This document shows, in pieces, positions 1-12,548 of a DNA stretch of 64,000 bases. The stretch is from NCBI GenBank assembly GCA_020081605.1, contig JAHREC010000045.1, forward strand, positions 2,480,001 through 2,544,000, written 5' to 3'. Position numbers and translations under genes: made by a program. Position 1 is the stretch's first letter, and every line of letters begins with the position of its first letter. The notes below the pieces were generated by a model. That model had not been told where the DNA came from and searched no databases. It saw only the letters and a list, made by a program, of their open reading frames with translations. This DNA comes from Albifimbria verrucaria. Taxonomy: Eukaryota > Ascomycota > Sordariomycetes > Hypocreales > Stachybotryaceae.

Positions 1-753
1 GGAGAGCACAACCCCACTCGAAACGTGATGTGAATCACGGCAGGACTCGTCTGGGTGCAACAGTGGAGTTGTTTTAGGTGCGATGCTAGTGCACTCTGTG
101 CTCTAGGGGTTCAGGCTGGGAACTGCGGGCCACGTCATTATGGAGGGAGGTGCTTAATTTGCAAGTTCGTCCACACTTTGCGACGTGGCTCCAGCCAACA
201 ATCCCCTTTGGTGTGAGCATGGGCGTCGGTGCACACGTGTAGGATAACTGAAGTATGCCACTCTTTTATATTTTGCCACAGAGTTCTGCCCACTGTTAAT
301 GACAAGAACGGCGATCCCAAACAACTGGACGTCCAGTGAATTTTGATAATGAATGGCTTCTTTGTGCTCAATGACAGGTTACCAACAATCAGGGTCAGTA
401 ATCTCTACCTTAAACTGGCGAGCGATGTTGTGAAGTTACTGGAAATATCAAGTGTCCCAGCTAGATTTTCTCTTATGGGTTCTTGTTCCACATATTGGCT
501 AAGATAGACAGCCGGAAGTAAGCTGTCGGAATTATTACAAGAACTGACATCTCAATCAACTCCATCCTTTCTAATTAGCTAGCTTACTCATGCGGCAATG
601 GAAGCCATTTTCTTTATTAACTTGTAGTTCAGGCTCTCCTTTCCTCATCTTTCCTTGGTCATATACGTTCCTACCATCCTTACAGAGCTTGATTCTGCTC
701 CTGCCAGTACCTAGCTTGCGTTCGCGGCAATCTAGGTTATGCAATGAGCTACT
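1..753. other. Intergenic, left edge
   Basis: No open frame with recognisable protein features is visible here, and I see no repeat or RNA gene. The stretch lies 3' of the TDP2-like gene, which is on the minus strand. Confidence 0.5.
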
Positions 754-1823
754 CTATGACCGATGATCACTGTTGAAATTGAAGATAGCACTTATTCCCA
801 AATGATCCGTCACCCACGGCTGCTCGAAGCCAAGTGCGAGAAGCTGCTCTCTCTGCTCAACCTCCCGGGGTCTATCATAACATCTGCGCCAAATCTTTGG
901 AAACTTGCTAGCCTGATACTTTCACCACAGAAGAACATTCTATCCATTCGAGAAAAACCAAAGCGCTCTCTTAATGCAGGCAGCACTTGTTGTCCCCAGG
1001 TATACCCCTTGTCCGTGTTTTCTCCTTGCCCTTTGAGCTCAAGATGGGCATCTTTCAGGTTATTATCGGAGTGCAGAGACTGGTCTGATGGCTGCGTGGC
1101 ATTGAAGTCGCCTGCCACGATAGCACCCGAGACCCCTTCGGCATGCATGTATCTCGCGATAAGTTCCATCTGTGGTAGCCTCAGCGGTGGTATAGGAACA
1201 AGTGACTCAAGATGTGCGTTGCACAGCCGGATCACTTCATCAGATCGAAACAAGCCTGGGGCAGTGATATCCACGAATAATGCATCTCTTTCCATTCGTG
1301 TTTTGGAAAAATGAATGCGAAAACAGGACCGTATTTGCAACCGACGATCAACCAACATTGTCGTGCCGTAAGCACCCGAGGTCCATGTAGAGTCATCAAT
1401 GTCTGTCATATAGAACCTGTCTCGGATCCATTTTCTCTGTCCGATAGTGATAAGGTCATCAGGGATGCATTCTTGGAGGTTGATTGCGACTGCTGTGGTT
1501 GCAGTTGATAACAGTTGTTCAATAAGCTCTTCCAAATGAGTCAATGCAGCATCCATCCGTGGTTTTGGGAACGGCAACATGAGGTCGATATTCCAGCTGT
1601 ACAAAGCGAGTCTAGTGAGATTACTAGATCTTTTCGAACCATCAACATCAGGCGTAGGCAATTTGACGGGTGCCCATGCGGCATCCTCGGTACTCCACGA
1701 GTAGCAAGATTGCTCCCACGGTTCATCGAGATTCCAGGGAACTGAACCTGGATCCTTCTTTAAGGATTCGGCCTGCTGTATGGCCTTTTGGACCAACTCT
1801 TCCATTTTGAGATGCGGGAACAC
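754..1823 (-). CDS. TDP2-like endonuclease/exonuclease/phosphatase family protein (one frameshift)
   Basis: This is a Mg-dependent EEP-fold phosphoesterase resembling fungal tyrosyl-DNA phosphodiesterase 2-like proteins, about 356 aa. Motifs appear in order: YSWNID, INLQEC with the catalytic Glu, TSGAYGTTMLVDRR, NAHLESL and VAGDFNAT. The terminal catalytic motif VTDHLG is present but lies in another frame. The main frame stops after a meaningless tail, while the frame carrying the motif runs on to a TAG at 754-756. Adding one C to the CCC run at 864-866 (a G on the coding strand) joins the two, so this is probably a sequencing deletion. An N-terminal PWNLDEPWEQ segment resembles the short zinc-finger-like leader of this family, but lacks clear cysteines. 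The first Met is at 1823; the Met at 1805 (MEELVQ) is an equally good start. The family is well supported, but TDP2 activity itself is inferred. Confidence 0.85.
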
Positions 1824-3128
1824 GAGTTGTTGGGAAGTTGGTTTTTATCTTTACAGCATAGGAACGACTGGAATTGGAGGGATGCTGGAAGAGCTCAGAA
1901 GATATGCCTCGGCCAATAAATTGAAGAACAGCCGGTGAGATTATTATGTCATCCGGAAACAAAATACCAGTAGATTCTCAATTCCTCGTGCAGTGTCCCC
2001 ACTGTTAGCGCGTGCTGGGAATAGTCTAACTTTCCAGCTCTGGGAACTTGGCCTTGATTGTTCATTGGATAATCAGGTAATATCCAGTGAGCTGTAAGTT
2101 CCAGATACTGTTGTGCTGGTAAGGTCTTGAGATGGGTGCGATCAGTTGATCTACCATGCGGCGGCAAACAAATTACACAGATGCACTAACATCGACCGGA
2201 GCCACCTCCATCGTTCTGCCTATACTGCCAGGGCAAGATGGCCAAATACAAAGAGTTACCATTATACTATTGTCCACTCTATGGGCTTTATTCTGCCTTC
2301 GCTGTTCAGGTCGCGCCGGAGGACTGTAGACGTATTAGGTGGTCGACACCAAACCCCGTACATGTCAAAAAGAGGGACTTGGCTTTAACCCAAGGTCACT
2401 GGCTACTTTAATTATATTTGCTCCTTCTGTATCTTCCACTCTTTCCGTGCAAAGCGAGGGCAATTCACCAAGTTGAGCAATCATATCAATCATGGTGCTC
2501 AAGTCAACCATATCGATGGCCTCACTTCTTTCCTGAGCGCCCGGATCGCGAGTTATGGAAAGAGCCTTTGTCAGCATAATTAAAGCTCTTGGTACACCTG
2601 ATACACAACTACAATCTTGGGGAAACTCTATGCAATTAAGGTCTTTTTAAGCGGTATATTTTCTGGGCCATAAGTGCCTGGAGTGGCGACCTTTGGCATC
2701 CATGGCTGTGTTCCAATGCTGACAGGTGGTTTCATCCACATCCGCATGCTCTGTAATGCTATCAACTGGAAGCCTGTCGGGTGAGCTTTGATAGCCATTA
2801 AGTGGAGCACGTGGGAGTAAGCACCTGTTCTAGATCCCGCGCGATTTGTTTCTCGAAAATTTTCACGATGGCCTCCTTTCGATATTGGGGCCTAGCGCTA
2901 TAAGTAGCGTGGCCACTCTGACCACTACCAGCTAAAAAAAATTAGAAAAAAGAATTTGCCCCTAAAGGTTCACTTTGATAATAGAGAAACGATGAGCTAG
3001 ATACCCTTTGGGCAGTGCTTTATGAAGATTGCTTCTTTATCTATATCGTTTTCTTTTCTGACAGTGGCTCAATATGCTGCCTTGACCGCCAGATACTACG
3101 ACATACCAGGACTACCACCAGCAAACAA
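1824..3128. other. Intergenic with two weak minus-strand open frames
   Basis: This is the divergent promoter region between the TDP2-like gene (-) and the methyltransferase (+). Two short minus-strand frames, 2365-2577 and 2628-2810, have protein-like composition but no motif I recognise. They could be relics of a decayed or frameshifted gene. No intact gene is supported. Confidence 0.4.
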
Positions 3129-4329
3129 ATGAAAACTCAACGAGTGCTGCCTCCGTCGAGCAGCTTGCCTGCATGGCCAAAACTGAATAACTACGACGAG
3201 AGGGCTATTTTTTCACTGCTACAGGGCTTATCCGATATATATTGCCCTCTAGCTTTCCAGCTCAACCCAGATACTAGCAAGCACTGCCAGACTACCTCAT
3301 CCCAACTGGTTGACTCTGGTTATGCTTCTGGGATAGAAGATGACGAGATTCGTGAAGACACTCCCGTGTGGGACATAGATGAATTACGCAACGATGCTTT
3401 CGAGCGTAATGTCTCGGAACGCTGGCTGACCACCTTCATGGCTCGGGCTGATGGTCTTCCCTGCTTAGACTCGGATGACAAGTGTCAGAGAGCATTGGAT
3501 CAAGCATCTCAGATAATAGAAGCTATTCATTCAAGAGCAGCTCAGCCAGATGCAGTCTCTGATCAGGAAGAGCAAATATATACCAGAGACTTCTCCTTTC
3601 AGCTGTCAAGACATTCCATGGATCAGGAAGAGCCGAGATCTGTCAAGGTCCAATTAAATGATGGACTGGCTGGCAAAAATTCTGATGACCCTGATGATGT
3701 TGGCCTGCAAAGCTGGGGAGCTTCCATTGTTATGTCCGCGCTGCTGTGCGAGTTGCCAGCGCGCTTTGGGTTGACGAAGGACGTCCTGGGTCATTCTCCG
3801 AACCCGCAAATTATAGAGCTTGGTGCCGGCACTGGACTCATAAGTCTTGTACTAGCCCAGATGTTGCCTCTTGTAGGCATTACTCATCCAAAATCATCGC
3901 CACTGACTACCATCAGGTAGTCTTGGCCAATCTTCGCTCCAATATTGCAAGAAACTTCCCTAACACCGATTCTTTGCCAATCGAAACAAGCTTCCTGGAC
4001 TGGGCTGAGCCACCGTCCGATCTGAAGGCTGACATGTTGATTGCAACGGACGTGGTTTATGCCTGGGAGCATGCGGTGAAGCTGCGGAGATGTGCAGCTG
4101 CATTGCTCAAGCCGGGGCTATCTTTTGGTTGGTGGCAACGGTGCGACCGAACGGAGGATTCGAAGGATTAATTCGAACTGTCGAGGCGGCATTTTCCTTC
4201 GAAGACGCACCGAGGGACGATCAAGGGCGAAGACTTTGCATTGTACGCTCAGAGCACTTGGACAAAGTTCAAGGTGTTGGACGTGGTGACGAGAGTGGCT
4301 ATAAGGTGTTCCAGATCGGATGGGTATGA
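3129..4329 (+). CDS. METTL21/EFM-like (Methyltransf_16) protein methyltransferase, two frameshifts
   Basis: This is a seven-beta-strand SAM-dependent methyltransferase of the Methyltransf_16 type, which methylates lysines of translation factors or other proteins. It is about 400 aa, with a divergent N-terminal 190 residues. Visible motifs are LQSWGASIVMSALL (the family's W-x-A entry helix), IIELGAGTGLISLVL (motif I, SAM binding), IIATDYHQVVLANL (post-I) and ADMLIATDVVYAWEHA (the family D-x-x-Y signature). A C-terminal FWLVATVRPNG to VFQIGWV segment follows. The frame shifts twice. An AAAA run at 3890-3893 and a GGGG run at 4114-4117 each need one more base to connect the conserved blocks. The start at 3129 was chosen because the open frame upstream of it has no family-like residues. 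The substrate is unknown. Confidence 0.82.
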
Positions 4330-6003
4330 TAGATTAGTACATGGCATTGAAAAAGTCACGACTTCAGCATAGAATAGAATAGAATAGAGGCTCATGAATA
4401 TGATGAACAAGATGAAGAGGGATTAGACGCCTACCACAGAGTTTCACACAAACGTGAAATCAATGTTAATCCTTAATATTCTCGGCGCTCACGCAGGAGA
4501 CGCCGAACTTCAAGACTACTATTTTGGCGAATATGGAATCACTAATCTATTTACAGAATCCCAATCAATCCTTTACAGTTGCTAAATCTTCATCGCGTAT
4601 GGTTTATCGTCAAAGTGGTTGTCAAGCATTAGAGTATTCTCTCTGGCGGATATGCAGTGATTGATTGACCACATAGACGTCTGCATTCCCAGATTTTGTT
4701 ATTGATGGTAAATAATAGCTCCGAATAATTCTGCGAGAACTACGTGTAGCACACACTGGCTTAACCACCCGCACACACATCGATGAAACCTGTTCCCAAG
4801 ATGCGGATAAACATGACCAGAAGAACGGAAGTCCAACGTTCCGCGCCACATTGCTTGATACAAGGGGAAGAACCTCTTCCTGTGCCGCCCTGTTACCGAT
4901 CATGGCCGATTACTTGTATTTCACATCGGGATTGACTGGAAAGGAAGGTATGAGGAAACATCAACATGTACTGCACATCGCTAGTAGCTAGGTCCGGAAT
5001 TCCTATTCAGTGGTTGCTAGTTGTAAACGTTTTGAAGGCGCAGTGAGACTTAACACTAAATGACAGGAAGACCTTCATGAGCTTAATAAAAGTTCCATTT
5101 CTGCTTGTTCATGACTTTCATTATCCTCAAAGATCGTGTTCTGACCTACCTCTTCTGTGCCCAGCGCATCGGTTGGCTGCTCTGTCGATTTTGGCGGTCT
5201 GTTAGCGCCTTGGCCATGCGGGGAAGGACAGAATAATGAAACGTCTAATAATGATATTCTAGGTGCTTGGCCAATGATTGACAGGTTACCTGACCAACAG
5301 TCGACAAGTGATTGGCTTACAACGGCAGGGGGAAAGATGGCGCCGGAGTGCTTGTATGCGAGGATCAAACATCAGAGATTCTCCGCTGTCATAATTTCCC
5401 ACCCATAGAACCATATGGGCAAGGATCTATCCTTACACGCCTCTCGAGGTGCCCCTTTCTCCAGATTTGGCCAGGGACTCGTGATGAATATTGATTCATC
5501 GATGGGATGACAGCGATAATTAACTTCCGGCCTGCCAAGACGGTAAGCTTCTCCGTGATTCCTACCCTAGGTACGCGAGCCAGGTCGGCGTAGGGATGAA
5601 GCATGGGTTGATACGAGCATGAAGAACACACTTGCAGTGTCGACGACGTCAGTCAAACGATTTCAAGTCAAGGGCAAAATATAGAGCTTCAACTGAAGGT
5701 TCGTGGGATAATTGGAGCCGTTGAAAAGGACAAACTAGGGCTTCCCAAATGTGTAAGACGGAACCAGATGTGCGCCCAGCGCTTGGCAACCAAGAAATCG
5801 TCGACTTCACAGGAAGTGGCTGGAAAGACTATAGTGTAGAAAATTCAAAAGGGGTCAAATGAGGAGTATACATGCAAATCGACTCATGAGTATATATAAT
5901 CTCAGGATATCCTTGAGATAATTCCTTACCACTCATCTACTCATTTCCAGCGACCCCAGAGCCTATCATCACTTCGTCCAAGTGACAAGCTTTACTTTTC
6001 GAA
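4330..6003. other. Intergenic with AGAAT microsatellite
   Basis: About 1.7 kb with no supported gene. It holds a short (AGAAT)3 run at 4371-4387 and the AA9 promoter at its right end. Confidence 0.5.
5891..5898 (+). promoter_or_regulatory. TATA box of the AA9 gene
   Basis: A perfect TATATATA lies 106 bp upstream of the AA9 start codon. It is followed by a pyrimidine-rich stretch near 5925-5970, as is common at strongly transcribed fungal cellulase-type genes. The role is inferred from position and sequence only. Confidence 0.5.
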
Positions 6004-7034
6004 ATGAAGTTCTCTACTCTTCTTTCTGGAGCTCTGGCAGCTCAGGGTGCTGCTGCCCACTACTTCTTTGACACGAACATCATCAACGGCGCTGTCCAGC
6101 CTGCCAACAAGTATGTTCGTTCTTCCACCCGGCAAACGAAGTACAACCCCATCAAATTCTCGTCCAACCCAGCTGCAGATCTCCGAGATGGGTCTACTAT
6201 TGATGGACCTGATGCTCGCTGCAACCAGGGCGCGTTTTCGAGCGCTGGCAGAACTGAGGTTCTGACTGTGAACGCTGGTGATGAGATCCGTCTCAGGCTG
6301 GCTGTTGGTGCTACTATGCAACATCCAGGTATTTACTCCACACTTCTAGTTCTTCATTTCTCTCGTTGTTGACCCACGAACAAGGCCCTGGTTTGGTGTA
6401 TCTCTCCCGAGCCCCTGGAGACAATGTCAAGGCGTATGATGGATCTGGAGACTGGTTCAAAATCTTCCAGGAAGGTGTTTGCAACTCTGGGGTGATTTCA
6501 CCACCAATGCGTGGTGCACATGGGATAGAAACTGGATTGCCGCCAGAGTGCCCAAGAACACTCCCAACGGAGAGTATCTGGCCCGTTTTGAACATATCGG
6601 TAAGTCGACCCATCCCTCATCAGCCTCGTTTATTTTGTAAGGCCACACTCACCCTAACATCACTGACAGGTGTCCACCGCTCTCACGTTAAGCAACCTGA
6701 GCACTACGTCTCATGTCTGCAGATCAAGGTTGTCAATGGCGGAAACGGCGCTCCCGGTCCAATGGTTAAATTTCCCGGCGCTTACCGAGACAATGACCCA
6801 TACGCTACCTTTAGTATCTACGGTGGTCACAAGAGCTTTCCCTTCCCTGGCCCTGCTGTCTGGTCTGGATCTGGTACCGGTGGCTCTGACCCTCAACCTA
6901 CCAACCCTCCTAACCCAGGAACTGGCTGTGCTGCCCTTTATGGCCAGTGTGGTGGTAGCGGCTGGACTGGTCCTAAGTGCTGCGCATCTGGATCTTGCAA
7001 GGCCAGCAATGAGTGGTACTCACAGTGCCTTTAA
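6004..7034 (+). CDS. AA9 lytic polysaccharide monooxygenase with C-terminal CBM1 (one frameshift)
   Basis: This is a secreted copper enzyme that oxidatively cleaves cellulose or related glucans, about 300 aa. The signal peptide [18 protein letters not shown] is followed directly by HYFF, so the mature protein begins with the His of the copper histidine brace. The second brace His lies in MQHPGPG, and [12 protein letters not shown] carries the axial-Tyr region. A Gly/Pro/Thr-rich linker leads to a C-terminal CBM1 ([19 protein letters not shown] to the final WYSQCL). Introns are 6329-6384 and 6600-6669; both restore conserved sequence. In exon 2 the frame breaks at the GGGG run 6489-6492. One extra G gives [14 protein letters not shown] and continues cleanly to the second intron. 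The convergent neighbour is another wall-degrading esterase. Confidence 0.93.
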
Positions 7035-8492
7035 ATCTGCTGCCAGAGGCTTCATTTCATTTCTTGTCAATATTGATACTTGCCATTTACCTTTTCTGAG
7101 ACGCAAGTTTTAAATATTGTGTTACCGCTGGCAGTTCATCGACATCTGCTACGACAGTACGTGCGGCGGTACTTCTTCAACCACAGGGATTTTCCTAGAT
7201 TATTTTACAGACTCTGCAATAAGTAATGCTAGCCTATCCTGCACAAACAATGATGCTCATGTCTTTTGTTGATAATGTAAAATTAAATTCCTGTGTAATT
7301 TATTAGGTACGGTAGTGTTCCGAATAAGGCAAGTCATTTTGATCATACTAGCATAAAGTCCACCATAGTGACTTATATATACAGGTCGGTACTCAGATCC
7401 CATTCCCTACAGTACCTGGTTCAAAAATCTATGCTTTCTCATACAAAATCTCTCAAGTCGACTCTGCATATTTTGCGGCTTAAGTTTCTTGGGTTTTAAT
7501 CGTGTATATTGTTCTCTGGTTGTGTTGTGAGGGTTGCATGATAGGACTGAAGACGTCTAATATATGCCATGAACTCGACACATCTTCGTGTAGCTGACCA
7601 AATCTGTAGAAATTAGAACTTAAATACAAGATGAATCTAGGATCGATAAAAAGATAAGAGCAGGTTGTTCGTGCTCTACATGCCAAGAATCACTGTTTCT
7701 CCTTTCTCAGATCAGTGAACTATGTTATAGTATTTGTCTGCAGAAAATCATTTTCCATATTAGCTACTGCAAAATAGAGGCTATATCTTCGCCATCTCTT
7801 TTACAGCTTTAGAGGATGTGCAAAGGCAGAATAACATATGCTCAATCAACCAACAATAGGTTGGTGCCAGCACGAAGATTTTACTTCTGGCCATTGTCTT
7901 AGGTGCAAGAGGAAATCCCATTGCCCAGCTATTGTAGTGCCCCAAAAATCCACAATACGAATTTTTTATGTTGCACATGAATTGCTACCCTGTGGGCCTT
8001 GAGGATGGGAATTTGTAGATGGGTCCTTTGCCATTTCATCGTAAGGTGTTCTGCGAAACAGTCAGCATTTCCAATTTTCTCCATCATCTTTCATCATGCT
8101 GGCATAACATTAGCTGCAAGGCTGACAGTGCCGCTCTGAACCCAAAATGCGGGTTACAATCCTTACATACCTTAAGCTGAAAATCTGAGAGATGGCATGC
8201 GTATCAAAGGTGTCTAGGAATCTGACATTGACCAACCACGGCTGTTTCGGTTGTGCCTGACGCCAACAATGTTAATGTTTATAAATGGCAAGGCTGAGCA
8301 TAGAATCAACAAATAGTAACAGGAAGCTCGTGTGTCATTTTTCCTACATTGGATTGAATTATTAGATTGGAAAATAACAACAGAACTGCGATGGCACAAA
8401 CTACTGAGTGAAAGCTGCAACTCGTCTTGTTCGACGCTATTCGGTTTACATATCTAGAGCACAATCTCCAAACATATATAAGACATAACACT
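7035..8492. other. Convergent intergenic region
   Basis: This is the shared 3' flank of the AA9 gene (+) and the acetylesterase gene (-). It is AT-rich and holds no supported gene or repeat. Confidence 0.5.
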
Positions 8493-9310
8493 TTACTCAG
8501 ATCCTGTTGCGAATTGGCCAGACCATATCTTGTCACTCATTGCCTTGTTGGGGTTGATGAATGACTCAAAATCAGGGCGTGCCCTGATCAATAAATCCGC
8601 TACCATCCGACCAAACACTTTCTCACCTGCAGGGTTCAAGTGTGTTCGATCGCCTGAAGCAAGATTATACTTGTCACCGTTGGCATTTCCGATGGCATTA
8701 ACGTAGTCGGTGCTGGCGCGGTTGAGGTCTATGTACTTGGAGCCGGTTTCGTTTGCAGCCTCTTTGGCAAGCTGCGAGTGCTGAGCAAGGTTCTCGACCA
8801 CCTTGCCACCAGAGAAGGTTCGACGAGTTAAAGAAGTAATAATGATCTAAAGTGTGATGATTAGCAGCTTGTGAGAATTCTTGGCATCTCGGAGGCTTAC
8901 AGGGGTACCACCAGCGGCCTTGACTTCATTGGCCATCGTCTTCAGATTCTGCTTAAATTGGGCTGGGGTGATTCCAGAAGTGTCTTTCTGATCATTGTGA
9001 CCAAACTGGATGGTGACAACTACCTCATTGGTCGATTTCTTGTTTTTGACAGCATTGAGTGCTGTCGTCCACAAGCCTTGGGCACGGAACGATGCAGTAG
9101 TAGCACCACCTTTAGCAGGATTAATGCCGCCGGAGGTGCTCTTAAGAAAAGATAGGAATCCGTTACCCCAACCTCCTCCTACAGCCACTGTACTATCGCC
9201 AGTTGTAACAAAGTACGGGGCAATGCCGCACTGTTGATTGAAGTTTTATCGATTGGGGCACATTGGACAAAAGGTGCCGAAAGCAGGACAAGACCACTGA
9301 GAAATTTCAT
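8493..9310 (-). CDS. Rhamnogalacturonan acetylesterase-like SGNH hydrolase (CE12), one frameshift
   Basis: This is a secreted serine esterase expected to deacetylate the rhamnogalacturonan I backbone, about 254 aa. The signal peptide MKFLSGLVLLSAPFVQCAP is followed by all four SGNH blocks. Block I is GDSTVAVGGGWGNGF (Ser), block II is the GGATTASF region (Gly), block III is FGHNDQK (Asn), and block V is DRTHLNPAG (Asp and His). An intron at 8847-8900 (GTAAGC to TTTAG) rejoins AAGGTP to IIITSLTRRTF, a run typical of the family. Between the signal region and block I the frame shifts at 9234-9235; one extra base in the AA run (coding strand) links the two parts. The PL4 lyase at 60.7-62.6 kb acts on the same polymer. 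The substrate is inferred from the family. Confidence 0.88.
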
Positions 9311-10518
9311 GGCGACGAACTTAGTTGCGGCGTGATATTTGAAGATGAGGCTTAGTTTAATGGTTATTCCCAAGGTACTTCGATCATAAAGAACGGATGG
9401 CGATAGTTATAGTCCAAGGTACGATGATCATTCCTATGGAGATACTTGCGGAAGTGGAGTGGCCGCACACCTGTCTTCGGCCATTTAACTGCCGAAGTCA
9501 AGTTTTTCCAGTGTAGTTTTTCAGCACAGAGCACAGTTCCGTCCTGCAATCGTTGAGTGTAAACAAGGAAGAATAAACCTGTTCGTAAATATCCGCCTAC
9601 CAGGCGTGAACAACTTCCTTACGCCCGAAGAAAGCCACAGCCACAGCCACAGACTGTAACATTAGCGGCGACTTGCCTGAAGAAGCTCGCCCATCTTTTG
9701 ACCGAGCAACGGCGGAACCATAGAATACCCCACCCAATCTCTCAAGTGTTACATGAGATCGCCGTAACCCCGCCATGCAGAGCAAGACCAAAATCTTGTT
9801 CTCTATTGAATTCCGTATCTCCAACGTAACTTGAGAATGTTTGTACTATTACTGCTAACGGTTGACATGTATTCTCAATTGTTACTCAATACATACAGAA
9901 ACTTCACACCATAATGTATATCAAATTGGTCATATAAATTTTATGGATGTAAGAGGCTATGGTCATATCATGTGGTTTTACCAGGCTACGAACAGACTCT
10001 TCATGTGCATTCTTGGTTGTGGAAAGGATGACTGACGGTTAATAGATGGACTCTCTTCACTGGCCCCACGATCTAAGAGTAGCAAAATTAGATTGGCAAA
10101 GCAGCCATGTCTCAATGAGACCGCTTTCCAGTTTATTCATTTTCACCCAATGACTTACACCAAAGCCTTGCTTCCCCATGACTATGTCTTTATCAGTGAC
10201 AGTCTTCTCACTCGTAGAATTGTTAACAGATTCTCATTGCAACACTCGCGATTAATATCTAGGTTGCCATCGTCTGTTTCATATCAAGATAAGTTTATCA
10301 TCAGCAAGGCAGTCTTCTATTCACACGATGACGCCCAGGCGGACTTAAGATGGCCACGCATATTTACTAATACGGATGAGTTGCGATTTTAGGTTAGGCG
10401 TATCTATGCCAGCCTCTCAAATCGAGCGTAAGTGGAGATTCATCATAGTCTGTGACTAGGGTTAGGCCCATATATAACCTTCAAATAAGAATTTCCTCTT
10501 CTTCAAAGTCAACGTTGG
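9311..10518. other. Divergent promoter region
   Basis: About 1.2 kb between the acetylesterase (-) and the HET gene (+). It contains a (CCACAG)3 tract at 9635-9652 and a TATA element at 10471. No gene is supported. Confidence 0.5.
10471..10477 (+). promoter_or_regulatory. TATA box of the HET-domain gene
   Basis: TATATAA lies 48 bp upstream of the first ATG (10519) and 84 bp upstream of a second in-frame ATG (10555). The short distance to the first ATG makes the second a credible alternative start. Confidence 0.4.
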
Positions 10519-12548
10519 ATGAAGCATAGGAACCAAAGACTAGAAACAATCGGAATGAATTTGCCTATATATGACGCTCTACCGCCGAAACACTTCCGCC
10601 TCCTAAAAATCAGTGAGGATCGTGGCATAATACGCGTCTCTCTCACTACTTTTCGTCTCGAGAGTGCTCCTAGCTATGTTGCTCTCTCCTACACATGGGG
10701 TGATGCCGAAGAGCCATATTTCTCATTGGGACCTGTTACACCAAGAAGCTTGCCATGCAAAATCGTTCTCAATGGCCAAATTCGGGAAATCACACCCAAC
10801 CTACAAGACTTCTTCTCTTTAGCAATTCAAATGGATGGAATACACCAAACTTGGTTATGGATCGACGCCATTTGCATAGATCAAACTAATACTGCGGAGA
10901 AGACAAGCCAGGTGAAGTTGATGGGGAAAATATACTCCCAAGCGGACTTGACCTTTGTATGGCTTGGAAAAGAAGACGGTCGAACAAAGCAAACGCAATC
11001 TATGATTCATCACATAGGCCAGGAATTGAAACAACATGTTGGCCATGAGTCTGGCAAGGTACTAAGCCAAGATCTTGCTAGGGTTAAGTTGGACAACGAA
11101 GACTACCTGAAGCGACTGGGTCTCGAAAGTTCAACAACTTGGGAAGACTGGCTTGGGCTCGTAAGCTTCTTGCAAAGACGCTGGTTCCGTCGCGTCTGGA
11201 CCATCCAGGAGGTGGCACTTGCTGAGAACGCTGTACTCCGCTGCGGACCATATATCTTTGACTGGCACGATCTCTATCATTGCACTTGGGCCCTCAGCAA
11301 TACACCTCTGGGCGCAGTCCTCAGAACACGGGCTGAAAGACACTTTGGAACGGACCGTATTAACTTCATGTTCGGCGTGCATGCGTTCACGGCCATCGCA
11401 GTACACAAGCCGGGCGATCTGGTTACGACGCGGGTATTTTCTGAATGGAATATCCAAGACAATCTCGAGTATGGTCCTGTCGCCACGTGGGCCAGGCTTA
11501 TCAATTTCATGCGACATTCCGGCGCGACTGATCCACGCGACCGCATCTTTGCTTTCGGTGGCGTTTGGGAGAGGATGGCGACAGAGCCTATGAGGAGTGC
11601 ATTAATGAGGCCGGCAAACTATGACAAATCGGTGCAAACTGTCTTTATTGAAACTATGACGGATTTGCTCAATACGACGAGTTGTCTGAACTTCTTGTCT
11701 CTCGTTCAACCTGGTAGCCCCTTCACCCCAGGTTTACCGTCATGGGTCGCCGATTATGCTGGGTACTCAGCTACACCCGTTATCCAGTTTATGGCTATCA
11801 ATGAGATGCTGGATTTGGCAAATGCAAGCAAACACACATCAGAGCCTACCGTTAAATTCCATATCTCATCAAATCAGCTGTTCTTAAGCACTGTTACACT
11901 GGGAACCATAACTAGTGTGAGCGATAGTTGGGCGGAATGGAATAACGGCCAGTTCCTTCAGACTCTAGATATGCTGTCTGACAGTTCAAAGATTCGTCCT
12001 GATAAGCAGGCAGTAATCGATACCTTCTGCCTACTTCTGCTCTTTGGCATGACTAATTCTAAGAAGTGGCCTGAGCCGGAAGTATATTGGAATTTTTCTT
12101 ACAGATACTGCTTTCTCATCTAAATCTCCAAGCCCAACGAGGCTCCACCGTTATAGCCAGTTTGGCAGATATTGGGCATTCACTGGACGCCTGGGCAAAG
12201 TCAGATGCATTACATCGAATCCCAACTCTGGATGAATTGACTCTAGCCGGAGAAAAATGCTTAGTTTGGGATGAGTCGGGCTGTCACCTTGAGTCGAATG
12301 AATTGGATCAGATTAGGGACAAGTCTTATGAGTTGCGTCTAATTCTTCTCGAAACAATGTATGGCCGCAGATTATTTCTCATGGATACGGGCCATCTTGG
12401 AATAACAGCCGAGGACGTAAAGCCGGGTGACACGATTAGGATTGTACCCGGAGCGCGTGCGCTTTTCACGTTTAGAACAGCCAAGGACCGATATCCGCAG
12501 TTTGAGTACCAGAATCTGGTAGGGAGGCTTATGTTAGTGGTGCAATGA
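10519..12548 (+). CDS. HET domain (heterokaryon incompatibility) protein, one frameshift
   Basis: The product belongs to the fungal HET family (PF06985), whose members act in allorecognition and programmed cell death. It is about 676 aa. The HET domain sits in the first 250 residues with its three blocks intact: YVALSYTWGDAEEP, WLWIDAICIDQTN and RRWFRRVWTIQEVALAE. A conserved ATDPRDRIFAFGG motif follows. The C-terminal block (GRRLFLMDTGHLGI, PGDTIRIVPGA) is usual for large HET proteins but lies in another frame. The shift falls at the TTTTT run 12093-12097, where one more T restores continuity. An intron using the acceptor TTTTTCTTACAG ending at 12105 is an alternative explanation, but no donor preserves the sequence as well. 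Partner domains such as NACHT or WD40 are absent. Confidence 0.9.

Noticed and set aside
763..1745. Plus-strand frames overlapping the TDP2-like gene
   Set aside because: They are shadows of the minus-strand gene, whose catalytic motifs are unambiguous.
3854..3920. A 44-nt GTAGGC to CATCAG intron in the METTL21-like gene
   Set aside because: It has good splice signals but would delete the conserved KIIATDYH motif, whereas one added A keeps it. A frameshift explains the data better.
10093..10392. 99-codon plus-strand frame upstream of the HET gene
   Set aside because: No recognisable features, and it sits in the HET promoter region.
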